A DNA stretch of 64,000 nt from Verrucomicrobiota bacterium (GTDB taxonomy: Bacteria > Verrucomicrobiota > Verrucomicrobiia > Opitutales > Opitutaceae), in contig JAEZUE010000058.1 of the NCBI GenBank assembly GCA_023443455.1, forward strand, positions 62,001-126,000. The letters are read 5' to 3'. Positions 26,264 to 34,159 of the stretch are shown piece after piece (the first letter of the stretch is position 1; the number at the start of each line of letters is the position of its first letter). The translations under genes and the position numbers were made by a program. The notes beneath the pieces were generated by a model. It saw only the letters and a program-made list of their open reading frames with translations, searched no databases and was not told where the DNA came from.

Positions 26264-26962
26264 ATGAACTGCGACCTTATTCTCGCCCTCGACTTGGAAA
26301 CCGCCGATGAAGCGGCTCCGATCCTCCGCCAGCTCTCCGGCCGACTCCGCTGGATCAAGATCGGGCTCCAGATGTTCACGGCCTACGGCCCCGATTTCGT
26401 GCGCCAGGTGGCCGACCAGGGCTTCGACATCTTCCTCGACCTCAAGCTGCACGACATCCCCAACACCGTCGCCAAGGCCGTGCAATCCCTCGCCCCGCTG
26501 CCCATCGGCATGCTGACCCTCCACACCTGCGGCGGCCGCGAGATGATGGAGTGGGCCGTGAAGGCCCAACGCCAATACAAGCCCGACCTCCAGCTGCTCG
26601 GCGTCACCGTGCTCACCTCGATGGACGACCCCGCGCTCAACGCCACCGGCGTGCCCGGCACCGCCGCCGACCAGGTCGAACGCCTCGCCCGCCTCGCCGC
26701 CGAGGCCGGCATGACCGGTCTCGTCTGCTCGCCCCACGAGGTCGTGCCCCTGCGCGCCGCGCTCCCCCCCTCCGTCAAGCTCGTCACCCCGGGCGTGCGC
26801 CCCGCCGGTGCCGCCACCGACGAACAGAAACGCGTGATGACGCCCGCCGACGCCGCCCAGGCGGGTTCCAGTTACATCGTCGTGGGCCGCCCCATCCTGC
26901 GCGCCGCCGATCCCGCCGCGGCCGCCACCGCCATCCTCCGCGACCTCGGCCATCGGGTCTGA
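26264..26962 (+). CDS. pyrF: Orotidine 5'-phosphate decarboxylase PyrF
   Basis: Last step of UMP synthesis. The 232 residues fit the short bacterial PyrF class. The catalytic segment FLDLKLHDIPNTVAKAV carries the Asp-Lys-x-x-Asp charge network. LVTPGVRPAGAATDEQKRVM and SSYIVVGRPILRAADP are the phosphate-binding ends of the barrel. The ATG at 26264 gives NCDLILALDLET, the expected first strand. Confidence 0.96.
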   Translation: MNCDLILALDLETADEAAPILRQLSGRLRWIKIGLQMFTAYGPDFVRQVADQGFDIFLDLKLHDIPNTVAKAVQSLAPLPIGMLTLHTCGGREMMEWAVKAQRQYKPDLQLLGVTVLTSMDDPALNATGVPGTAADQVERLARLAAEAGMTGLVCSPHEVVPLRAALPPSVKLVTPGVRPAGAATDEQKRVMTPADAAQAGSSYIVVGRPILRAADPAAAATAILRDLGHRV

Positions 26963-27014
26963 GCCGCGCCTCCCCCACACCCGCCACCACATCGTGCCCG
27001 CGAAAACTCCCCGC

Positions 27015-27746
27015 ATGAACGCCGCAGCCATCTTCCTTTGTGCCGGCCGCGGAACCCGCATGAAGGCCGTCGCCGACGACAAGGTCCTCGCCAAGGTCGC
27101 CGGCAAGCCCGTCTACCTGCACTCCGTCGACGCCTTCCTCGAGAGCGGCCTCACCTCGACCTTCGTCTTCGTCTTCCGCTCGCTCGCGCAGAAACGCCAG
27201 ATCGAGAAGGGAGTGAAGGCGCTGCGCCTCTCGCCCAACCAGCACATCCTGTATGTGCGCGGCGGTGTCGAACGCCAGGAATCGGTCCGGCACGCCCTCG
27301 AGGAACTGCCCGCGAGCGTCGAATGGGTGTTCATCCACGACGCCGCCCGCCCCATGTTGCGCGCCCCCCTCATCCGCCGTTTCGCCTCGCTCGCCAAGGC
27401 CCGCGGCTCCGCCGTCTTCTCGCACCGCGTCGTCGACACGATCAAGGAGCTGCCCGACGCCGCCGACCCCGATGTCGCCGTCGACGCCCGCACCCTCGAG
27501 CGCAGCCGTCTTTGGGCCACGGAGACACCGCAGATCTTCCGCCGCGAGGAGATCCTCGCCGCCTACACCTCGCTCGAGGCCTCCCGGCGGGTGACCGACG
27601 ACGCCCAGGCCATGGAGGTCGCCGGCCGGCCGGTGTTCTACTACGAGAACCCCGAACCGAACCCGAAGCTCACGACGCCCCGCGATCTCGCCTACGCCGA
27701 GTACCTCTTCGCCGAGCGGGCCGCCAAGGCTGCCCGCAAACGCTGA
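27015..27746 (+). CDS. ispD: 2-C-methyl-D-erythritol 4-phosphate cytidylyltransferase IspD
   Basis: Makes CDP-methylerythritol, two steps before the IspF cyclisation and directly before IspE. The 243 residues start with the nucleotide-binding loop AIFLCAGRGTRM, where the common AAG is CAG, followed by DKVLAKVAGKPVYLHSV in place of the usual PKQ...L...P. Later motifs WVFIHDAARPML, RVVDTIKEL and WATETPQIF are typical. The ATG at 27015 is preferred over an in-frame GTG at 26994 because it abuts the first conserved strand. It follows pyrF by 52 bases. IspE is on the other side of pyrF in opposite orientation. Confidence 0.92.
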   Translation: MNAAAIFLCAGRGTRMKAVADDKVLAKVAGKPVYLHSVDAFLESGLTSTFVFVFRSLAQKRQIEKGVKALRLSPNQHILYVRGGVERQESVRHALEELPASVEWVFIHDAARPMLRAPLIRRFASLAKARGSAVFSHRVVDTIKELPDAADPDVAVDARTLERSRLWATETPQIFRREEILAAYTSLEASRRVTDDAQAMEVAGRPVFYYENPEPNPKLTTPRDLAYAEYLFAERAAKAARKR

Positions 27747-27893
27747 GGCGTGGCGCCGGCTTCCCTGCCTGCAATTCTTCGCGCCCGGCCAGGGCCACGC
27801 GCAACACCCGGTCCGGCCCCCGCACCATCGAACGCCGTGCCCGCGAACGGCTCCGCGAGGAGCCCGATTTCTCGACTCCCCATCCCCCTGCCC

Positions 27894-28922
27894 ATGCGCC
27901 TCGCCGCCCTGCTTCTTTTCGCCACTCTTCCACTCGCCGCCCTCGCCACCGAGCCCTCGGTCTCCCCGCCGGAAGCTCCGAAGCCGCTCTACCGCGATCC
28001 GATCCACGACGGTGCGGCCGACCCGATCGTCGTGTGGAATCCCCACGTTGGCCGCTGGTGGATGTTCTACACCAACCGCCGCGCCAACATCGCCGGCCTC
28101 TCCGGCGTCGCCTGGGTCCATGGCTGCCGCATCGGCATCGCCGAATCCGCCGACGGCGCCCACTGGTCCTACCTCGGCACCGCCGACATCGACCTGCCCC
28201 CCGAAATCGGCGGCACCGAACCGACGCACTGGGCCCCCGACATCGTCACCGACACCGATGGACTCCACCACCTGTTTCTCACCGTCGTACCCGGCGTATT
28301 CGAAGATTGGCACCACCCGCGCACCCTCGTGCACCTCACCAGCACCGACCTGCGCCGCTGGAGCGATGCCCGACCGCTCCACCTCGCCTCCGACCGCGTG
28401 ATCGACGCCTGCGTGCAGCCGCTGCCCACCGGCGGCTGGCGCCTGTGGTACAACAACGAACGCGACGGCAAATCCACCTACTACGCCGACAGCCCCGACC
28501 TCGTCACCTGGACCGACCGCGGCAAGTGCACCGACGTCACCGGCCGGCCCGGCGAAGGCCCGTTCGTCTTCCGTTGGAAGGACCGCTACTGGATGCTCAT
28601 CGACCTCTGGAAGGGCCTCGCCGCGTTCCGCTCCGACGACCTCGAACACTGGACACCGCAGCCCGAGGATCTGCTCGCCCAACCCGGCCGAGGCCCCGAC
28701 GACGGCGTCAACGGCGGTCACGCCGGGGTCGTCGTGAACAACGACCGCGCCTATCTCTTCTACTTTCTCCATCCCGGCCGTGCCGGCACGATCAAGCCCG
28801 AGGACAAGGACTCGCTCGATCTGCGCCGCAGCTCGATCCAGGTGGTCGAGCTCCACGAGCAAGACGGCCGCCTCACCTGCGACCGCGACGCCCCGACCTT
28901 CATCCAGCTGACCGCGCCCTGA
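27894..28922 (+). CDS. Secreted five-bladed beta-propeller glycosidase-like protein (GH43/GH32/GH117-type fold)
   Basis: 342 residues starting with a signal peptide (RLAALLLFATLPLAALA). Repeats of the form 'DP.v.w....G.WwMfYT', 'GiAeSaDGahWsylG' and 'HLTSTDLRRWSDARPL' are the blade pattern of family 43/62/32/117 glycosidases. Asp in the opening DPIHDGAADPIVVW and Glu/Asp in later blades (IGGTEPTHWAPDIVTD; VTGRPGEGPFVF) could be catalytic, but the substrate cannot be told. It probably acts in the periplasm or outside on plant or algal polysaccharide. No polysaccharide utilisation genes adjoin it. An upstream in-frame start at 27750 would add a basic, improbable leader. Confidence 0.75.
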   Translation: MRLAALLLFATLPLAALATEPSVSPPEAPKPLYRDPIHDGAADPIVVWNPHVGRWWMFYTNRRANIAGLSGVAWVHGCRIGIAESADGAHWSYLGTADIDLPPEIGGTEPTHWAPDIVTDTDGLHHLFLTVVPGVFEDWHHPRTLVHLTSTDLRRWSDARPLHLASDRVIDACVQPLPTGGWRLWYNNERDGKSTYYADSPDLVTWTDRGKCTDVTGRPGEGPFVFRWKDRYWMLIDLWKGLAAFRSDDLEHWTPQPEDLLAQPGRGPDDGVNGGHAGVVVNNDRAYLFYFLHPGRAGTIKPEDKDSLDLRRSSIQVVELHEQDGRLTCDRDAPTFIQLTAP

Positions 28923-28951
28923 ACCACGATTCGGTTGCCGCATCGGCCAGC

Positions 28952-28986
28952 GTGCTTGCACGCGCTTCTCGGGCGCATGCAAGCAC
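28952..28986. terminator. Bidirectional hairpin between convergent genes
   Basis: The arms GTGCTTGCA and TGCAAGCAC pair perfectly. After one C-A mismatch, GCGC/GCGC extends the stem to 14 positions around a 7-base loop. It stands between the ends of the glycosidase-like gene and the DUF2284 gene, which run toward each other. There is no T-run. Confidence 0.65.
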
Positions 28987-29042
28987 TCCGACCTGCCGGC
29001 CCTCCGTTGGTCCGGGGCATCTCGCTTGTCGGTTGCCGGCAA

Positions 29043-29645
29043 TCACATCGTTTCGGCCGAGCTGTCGCCACGCCCCTCGCCCGCCGCCTCCGCGCGCAAC
29101 TCCGCCGCAGTCGCCCCGTCCGGGCACAGCAGCGCGCCCACGGTCGTCAGGTATTCGGGCACCCCGGACTTCGGCCAGTGCAGCTTCACTCCAGCCAGAT
29201 CCTCCGCGAGACCGGAGACGTCGAAGCCCACCGCCTCCAGCGAATACCGCATGCGCTCGGGTGCACGGCAGGCTTGTCCGGCCAAGCGCGTGCAATCCCG
29301 GCAGCCCGAACAGTGCCCGGCGATCAGACCGGTCACACGCGGCCGCCGCGCCTCCAGCTCCCGCACCCGCTCGCCAAAACCGACCCGCGCCGCCAGGAAA
29401 CGCCCGATCAATTGCTCCCGCGTGGTGCCCGGCTCGACGAACGTCCGCCGGACCACGACCACCACATGCGTCCACTCCGGAAACTCCGCCAGCGGCGACA
29501 CCGCGAACGGCGGGCACGACCAATACACGCCGAACTTTTCGCAGTTGGCGCAATAGCCCTGGATGCGCACCGGATCGTGGTGACGCATCAGCTCCGCCCG
29601 CGTCGCGAGGGCCACGTGAAACCGACCAATGGAAGCGTTACGCAT
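29043..29645 (-). CDS. DUF2284 predicted metal-binding protein
   Basis: 200 residues with two Cys clusters typical of DUF2284: CANCEKFGVYWSCPP at about 32-46, and GHCSGCRDCTRLAGQACRAP at about 110-129. The spacing suggests iron-sulfur or other metal binding. Family members are often near corrinoid or methyl-transfer functions, but nothing of the kind is next to it here. The C-terminus matches the family block that ends in P...YLTTVGALL. It is transcribed away from leuA. Function unknown. Confidence 0.8.
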   Translation of the reverse strand: MRNASIGRFHVALATRAELMRHHDPVRIQGYCANCEKFGVYWSCPPFAVSPLAEFPEWTHVVVVVRRTFVEPGTTREQLIGRFLAARVGFGERVRELEARRPRVTGLIAGHCSGCRDCTRLAGQACRAPERMRYSLEAVGFDVSGLAEDLAGVKLHWPKSGVPEYLTTVGALLCPDGATAAELRAEAAGEGRGDSSAETM

Positions 29646-29760
29646 CGGCGCGCATTCATCGCATTCGCTTCGCTGCGAGCAAGCCTCCGCCCCGCCGGGG
29701 CGAAATCCGCGGACCGGCGTTCGCCGTTCGGCGACCTCCGAGCCGCCGCCGCCGGCACCG

Positions 29761-29790
29761 TTGACAGCCCGCGCCTCGCCGCGCTAACTC
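29761..29790 (+). promoter_or_regulatory. Possible sigma-70-type promoter of leuA
   Basis: A perfect TTGACA (29761-29766) stands 18 bases before TAACTC (29785-29790), a weak -10. It is the only TTGACA in the gap upstream of leuA. The expected start point (about 29796-29798) coincides with the GTG of the possible leader peptide. Confidence 0.45.
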
Positions 29791-29797
29791 GCGCGCC

Positions 29798-29878
29798 GTG
29801 AACCTCATCCCGACCGCGCTTCGACTTACCAGCGGCCGTTGCTGCCTACCGGCAGTCCGCGGCCTGGCGCTGTCCTGA
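29798..29878 (+). CDS. Possible leucine-rich leader peptide of leuA
   Basis: A 26-codon reading frame begins at GTG and ends in TGA. Six codons are Leu (positions 3, 8, 10, 17, 23, 25), and three of them are CTT, CTT and CTA, forms little used in this GC-rich genome. It has no ribosome-binding site, but the predicted transcript would begin almost at the GTG, so leaderless initiation is possible. A hairpin (29832-29860: GCGG/CCGC outer, CTGCC/GGCAG inner) overlaps its second half and another follows the stop. This is the layout of amino-acid attenuation. It is an inference; a chance frame in noncoding DNA is the alternative. Confidence 0.35.
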   Translation: MNLIPTALRLTSGRCCLPAVRGLALS

Positions 29879-29882
29879 ACTC

Positions 29883-29924
29883 CCGGGAACTCCCTGCCCC
29901 CGGCGCGGTGTGCGCCGTTCCCGG
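29883..29924 (+). promoter_or_regulatory. Hairpin in the leuA leader, possible attenuator
   Basis: CCGGGAAC (29883-29890) pairs perfectly with GTTCCCGG (29917-29924). GGCGC/GCGCC (29902-29906/29912-29916) stacks directly on it on the 3' side, leaving an 11-base bulge. It begins 5 bases after the possible leader stop codon. No U-run follows, so a Rho-dependent or translational mechanism would be needed. Confidence 0.45.
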
Positions 29925-29974
29925 ATCGAAACCGTCGACGTTCCGACCAACCTTTACCCTTCCCGTTTTCCGTC

Positions 29975-31657
29975 ATGCAAAAAGCACCCATCACCAAGTA
30001 CCGACCGTTTCCGCCGGTCCGCCTGCCCAATCGGCAGTGGCCGAGCCGCACGCTCACGCATGCGCCCATCTGGTGCAGCGTCGACCTGCGCGACGGCAAC
30101 CAGGCCCTCGCGCAGCCCATGAGCGTCGAGGAGAAACTCGAGTACTTCGAACTGCTCGTGCAGGTCGGTTTCAAGGAGATCGAGGTGGGGTTCCCGTCGG
30201 CCTCGCAGATCGAGTTCGATTTCTGCCGCCGCCTCATTGAGGAAAACCGCATCCCCGACGACGTCTCCATCCAGCTCCTCTGCCAATGCCGCGAGGAGCT
30301 GATCATGCGCTCCCTCGAGGCCGTCGCCGGCGCGAAGAAGGTCGTCTTCCACCTCTACAACTCCACCTCGCCCAAGCAGCGTGAATACGTGTTCGGCGCG
30401 TCGAAGGCCGACATCGTCGCCATCGCCACCCACGGAGTCGGCTTCCTCAAGGAGAAGATGCGGCCGGTCGTCGCCGCGGGCACCCGCATCCAGCTCGAAT
30501 ACTCGCCCGAGAGCTTCACCAGCACCGAGCTCGAATTCGCCCTCGAGATCTGCGAGGCCGTGTCCGACGTCTGGCAGCCGACCCCGGAAAACAAGATCAT
30601 CCTCAACCTCCCGGCCACGGTCGAATACGCCACGCCCAACATCCACGCCGACCAGATCGAGTGGATGTGCCAGCACCTCACCCGCCGCCACTCGACCATC
30701 GTCAGCCTCCACACCCACAACGACCGCGGCACCGGCGTGGCCGCCACCGAGCTCGGCCTGCTCGCCGGCGCCGACCGCGTCGAGGGCACCCTCTTCGGCA
30801 ACGGCGAACGCACCGGCAACCTCGACATCACCACGGTCGCGCTGAACCTCTACACCCACGGGATCGACCCGCACCTCGACTTCTCGAACATCAACCATGT
30901 CCGTGAGGTCTACGAGCGCTGCACCAAGATGGAGGTGCATCCGCGTCATCCGTACGTCGGCGAGCTCGTCTTCACCGCCTTCTCCGGCTCCCACCAGGAC
31001 GCCATCAAGAAGTCCTGGGCCAAGCAGTGCGACGCCAAGCCGTGGGACGTGCTCTACATCCCGCTCGACCCGGCCGACATCGGCCGCACCTACCGCGCGA
31101 TCATCCGCATCAACAGCCAGTCCGGCAAGGGCGGCGTCGCCTACGTGCTCGAGAAGGAGTACGGCCTCCAGCTCCCGAAGGCCATGCACAAGGAGTTCGG
31201 CAAGATCATCAACGACTACGCCGACGCCAAGGGCACCGAGATCGCCTCCGAGGAGATCTACGCGCTCTTCCAGACCGAATACCTCGACCGCACCGCGCCC
31301 TTCGCCCTCTCCGACTTCTCCGCGCATCCACGCGGGGGACACCACCAGGAGACCGAGTGCGTGGCCGACGTCATCGTCGAGGGTCGCCCGCAACGCCTGC
31401 GCGGCAAGGGCAACGGCCCCATCGCCGCCTTCGTCAACGCGCTCGAGCAGGCGAACCTGAAGAACTTCACGCTCCTCAACTACAGCGAACACTCGCTGGG
31501 CGAAGGCGCCGACTCGAAGGCAGCCTCCTTCATCCAGATCAAGACCGACCGCGGTCTGCAGTTCTTCGGCGCCGGCATCGACACCAACATCGAGGTCGCC
31601 TCCATCCGCGCCCTGCTCAGCGCCATCAACCGCTCCATCGCCCGCAGTGTGGTCTGA
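29975..31657 (+). CDS. leuA: 2-Isopropylmalate synthase LeuA (long, type 2 form)
   Basis: Condenses acetyl-CoA with 2-oxoisovalerate, first step of leucine synthesis. At 560 residues with the opening APIWCSVDLRDGNQALAQPM (catalytic/metal-binding RDGNQ) it belongs to the LeuA2 group shared with actinobacteria and fungi. Metal ligands HTHNDRGTG and the block ERTGNLD are present. The C-terminal LeuA dimer/allosteric domain (HQETECVADVIVEGRPQRLR onward) is complete, so leucine feedback is likely. The upstream leader may add transcriptional control. Confidence 0.95.
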   Translation: MQKAPITKYRPFPPVRLPNRQWPSRTLTHAPIWCSVDLRDGNQALAQPMSVEEKLEYFELLVQVGFKEIEVGFPSASQIEFDFCRRLIEENRIPDDVSIQLLCQCREELIMRSLEAVAGAKKVVFHLYNSTSPKQREYVFGASKADIVAIATHGVGFLKEKMRPVVAAGTRIQLEYSPESFTSTELEFALEICEAVSDVWQPTPENKIILNLPATVEYATPNIHADQIEWMCQHLTRRHSTIVSLHTHNDRGTGVAATELGLLAGADRVEGTLFGNGERTGNLDITTVALNLYTHGIDPHLDFSNINHVREVYERCTKMEVHPRHPYVGELVFTAFSGSHQDAIKKSWAKQCDAKPWDVLYIPLDPADIGRTYRAIIRINSQSGKGGVAYVLEKEYGLQLPKAMHKEFGKIINDYADAKGTEIASEEIYALFQTEYLDRTAPFALSDFSAHPRGGHHQETECVADVIVEGRPQRLRGKGNGPIAAFVNALEQANLKNFTLLNYSEHSLGEGADSKAASFIQIKTDRGLQFFGAGIDTNIEVASIRALLSAINRSIARSVV

Positions 31658-31676
31658 TTCCTGTCGGCCCTCACCT

Positions 31677-31702
31677 GTAGGCCAGGGCGCCGACCTGGCC
31701 GT
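31677..31702 (+). repeat. GTAG-type hairpin repeat after leuA
   Basis: GTAG followed by GGCCAGG/CCTGGCC around a 7-base loop (arms 31680-31686 and 31694-31700). It is one of several intergenic elements sharing the 5' GTAG and a stem, with different but self-complementary arms. Confidence 0.6.
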
Positions 31703-31711
31703 CCCCTCTCC

Positions 31712-31741
31712 GGCCCGACCGCGCCAACGGTCGGGCCTTTT
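31712..31741 (+). terminator. Intrinsic terminator of leuA
   Basis: GGCCCGACC (31712-31720) and GGTCGGGCC (31729-31737) form a perfect 9-base stem with an 8-base loop, followed by TTTT. It lies 55 bases after the leuA stop. Confidence 0.88.
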
Positions 31742-31848
31742 CGCGCCCATTTTCGGCCGACCACCGGTTACAAAATGCGGCGACGAGGGTCGCCACGATT
31801 CGCGATTTTCGATGTAGCCGGGTTCTCGGCACAACCGTCTTGGGTGCG

Positions 31849-34023
31849 ATGCTCCAGCACGCCGCGAGGCCCCTTCCCGCTTCGGAACAAACCACGTCGC
31901 CCGTCGACCGATCGACGTCGCACCACCACCGTTGGGGATGGCCATTGGCGATCGCCCTCGCAGTGCTTGTGCTCTGGTGGCCGACGCTGGCCGGGACCTT
32001 CGTCCTGGACGACCACGAGTCGGTGGTGACCAACACCAGCATCCGCGACCTCGCCTCCCTCGACTGGCTGTTTCCTCCCGCCACCGGCGGCGAGACCGTC
32101 AGCGGTCGGCCGATCCTCAACCTCTCGTTCGCCCTCGACTACGCCTGCGCCGGCCTCTCGCCGACGTTCTACCACGCGATCAACATCGCGCTGCATGCCG
32201 GCTCGGCGTTGCTCCTGCTCGCCCTGATCCGCCAGACGCTCGAGCGACGGCGGGTCGAGGGGGCGACCACGTTCGCCGGGTTGGCGGCGTTGCTCTGGGC
32301 GGTGCACCCGCTGCAAACCGCCGCGGTCTCGTACATCGCCCAACGCGCCGAGGTGCTGGCGGCATTCTGGATGCTGCTGACACTCCAGCTCTTCGTTCGC
32401 GGCGAGTCTTCCCCGCACTACGCAGCCCGCTGGCGGACGGGCGCGGTCGTCGCCTGCCTGCTCGGCATGGGCACGAAGGAAACCATGGTGGCCGCTCCGG
32501 TGATCGTGTTCCTCTACGATCGCATTTTCATCCGCGGCTCGTGGCGGGCCGCCTGGCAGGCGCGCCGGAGTTTCTACGCCGCACTGGCCGCAACGTGGTT
32601 GCCGTTGGCGGCGCTCGTCTGGGCCAACCATGGCCGCGGCGGCTCGGCGGGGCTGGGCAGCCCGGTCGACACGTGGTCCTACCTGCAAACCCAGGGCTGG
32701 GCCATCTGCCACTACCTGCGGCTGCTGGCCTTTCCCGTCGGACTGACCTTCGACCACGGCATGTTGGTCGTGACCGGTTGGATTCCGGTCCTCGCGCTGC
32801 TTCTGCTCGCCTGTCTCGCCGCCACCGCCTGGTGGTTGCTGCGCTCCGGTTCGAGCGCAGGCTTCCTGCTGGCGGCGTTCTTCGTTCTGCTCGCCCCTAC
32901 CTCCAGCGTCGTGCCGATCTCCACCCAGACCGTCGCGGAACACCGCATGTACCTGCCTTCGGCGGTCGCCATCCTGGCGCTCGGCACGTTGGCGATGCAG
33001 CGACACCCGCGGCTCCGTCGATTGGTCCCGTTGCTCGCCGGAGTCGTGGTTATCGCATTGGCCGCCACCACGTGGGCGCGCAACGAATTGTACCGGAGCC
33101 CGATCGCGCTGTGGGCCGACACCGTCGCCAAACGCCCGGAGAATGCTCGAGCCCACAACAATCTCGGCCAAGCCCTGGCCGATGCTGGTCGCACCAGCGA
33201 GGCCACCGCCGCATATCGCAAGGCAATCGCCCTGAACCCGGACCACGCAATCGCTCACTTCAACCTCGGTGTCGTCGCGCTGGCGGGATCGGATTTTGCC
33301 GAGGCCGAACAGGAGTTTCGGCGCACCATTGCGATCGACCCGCGCTCGATCGGCGCCCGGATCAACCTTGGTCAAACGCTGAGCCACACGGGGCGCCTCG
33401 CCGAAGCCGAACAGCAATGGCGCGAGGCGCTGGCCCTCGACGGCAACGCCTACGACGCCGCGACCAACCTCGGGGCTGCGCTGGTATCGAGTGGGCGCGG
33501 ATCGGAAGGAGAACACTATCTGCGTGCGGCGCTTCGTCTCCGGCCGGAACTCGCGGAGGCTTACTACCATCTCGGTCGGGCCCGCGAACAGGCCGGGGAC
33601 CGCACCGGCGCGCTGTCAAACTACCGGTCCGCCCTAAAGAGCAGGCCCGATTTCGCCGCCGCCCACCTCGCCCTCGGCAACTGCCTCACCGACAATGGCG
33701 ACCTCGACGCCGCCGAGCGTTCCGTGCGTGAAGCGATCCGCCTCACCCCCCAATGGGCCGAGGCGAAATATGCCCTCGGCAACGTCTTCGCCGCCCGGCA
33801 CCGCTTCGGCACAGCAATGGATTTCTACCGCGAGGCCATCGCGATCAATCCACAGCACATTCCCGCCCGGACGAATCTGGGCAACTGCCTGCTTGCCGCC
33901 GGGCGCATCGCCGAGGCCGCCGATGTGTATCGGAAAATCCTCGCCGAACACCCCGAAGAACCCACTGCGCGCGCCAACCTCGCCCTGATCGAGGAGTACC
34001 TGCGCTCCCTGGGTGGCAGATAG
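31849..34023 (+). CDS. TMTC-like multi-spanning membrane protein with C-terminal TPR repeats
   Basis: 724 residues from the ATG at 31849 (a TTG at 31840 is an alternative). The first 400 residues contain roughly nine to ten membrane helices. The first exposed loop has FVLDDHESV with a paired Asp, and the loop after has SGRPILNLSFALDY. This is the arrangement of GT-C lipid-linked glycosyltransferases and of eukaryotic TMTC O-mannosyltransferases. From about residue 425 to the end come about eight TPR units (ARAHNNLGQALADAGRTSEA; IAHFNLGVVALAGSDFAEAE). Likely a protein or lipid glycosyltransferase of the inner membrane; substrate unknown. GC content is slightly lower than in neighbours. Confidence 0.72.
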   Translation: MLQHAARPLPASEQTTSPVDRSTSHHHRWGWPLAIALAVLVLWWPTLAGTFVLDDHESVVTNTSIRDLASLDWLFPPATGGETVSGRPILNLSFALDYACAGLSPTFYHAINIALHAGSALLLLALIRQTLERRRVEGATTFAGLAALLWAVHPLQTAAVSYIAQRAEVLAAFWMLLTLQLFVRGESSPHYAARWRTGAVVACLLGMGTKETMVAAPVIVFLYDRIFIRGSWRAAWQARRSFYAALAATWLPLAALVWANHGRGGSAGLGSPVDTWSYLQTQGWAICHYLRLLAFPVGLTFDHGMLVVTGWIPVLALLLLACLAATAWWLLRSGSSAGFLLAAFFVLLAPTSSVVPISTQTVAEHRMYLPSAVAILALGTLAMQRHPRLRRLVPLLAGVVVIALAATTWARNELYRSPIALWADTVAKRPENARAHNNLGQALADAGRTSEATAAYRKAIALNPDHAIAHFNLGVVALAGSDFAEAEQEFRRTIAIDPRSIGARINLGQTLSHTGRLAEAEQQWREALALDGNAYDAATNLGAALVSSGRGSEGEHYLRAALRLRPELAEAYYHLGRAREQAGDRTGALSNYRSALKSRPDFAAAHLALGNCLTDNGDLDAAERSVREAIRLTPQWAEAKYALGNVFAARHRFGTAMDFYREAIAINPQHIPARTNLGNCLLAAGRIAEAADVYRKILAEHPEEPTARANLALIEEYLRSLGGR

Positions 34024-34056
34024 GCGTCAGGTCCTCACCTCGGTCGGGCCGCCGCC

Positions 34057-34084
34057 GTAGGTCCACGTCTCCGACTGGCCATCC
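34057..34084 (+). repeat. GTAG-type repeat between convergent genes
   Basis: GTAG plus GTCCACG-TCTCCGA-CTGGCC-ATCCC. The arms pair only in part, so this may be a decayed copy of the element seen after leuA and thrS. Confidence 0.45.
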
Positions 34085-34112
34085 CGACACGGTCATGCCC
34101 GTTCGTTGGTGC

Positions 34113-34146
34113 GGCCGTCGCTGTGGGCGAGGGCGCAGCGGTGGCC
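34113..34146. terminator. Imperfect hairpin between convergent genes
   Basis: GGCCGTCGCTG (34113-34123) and CAGCGGTGGCC (34136-34146) pair apart from two adjacent positions. The stem ends 14 bases before the symporter stop. It could end transcription from either side, but lacks a T-run. Confidence 0.4.
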
Positions 34147-34159
34147 TAAAACCAACCAG

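Noticed and set aside
27038..29764. A 908-codon plus-strand frame over ispD and the glycosidase-like gene
   Set aside because: Out-of-frame shadow made of Arg/Pro repeats; the real genes in this interval have clear motifs.
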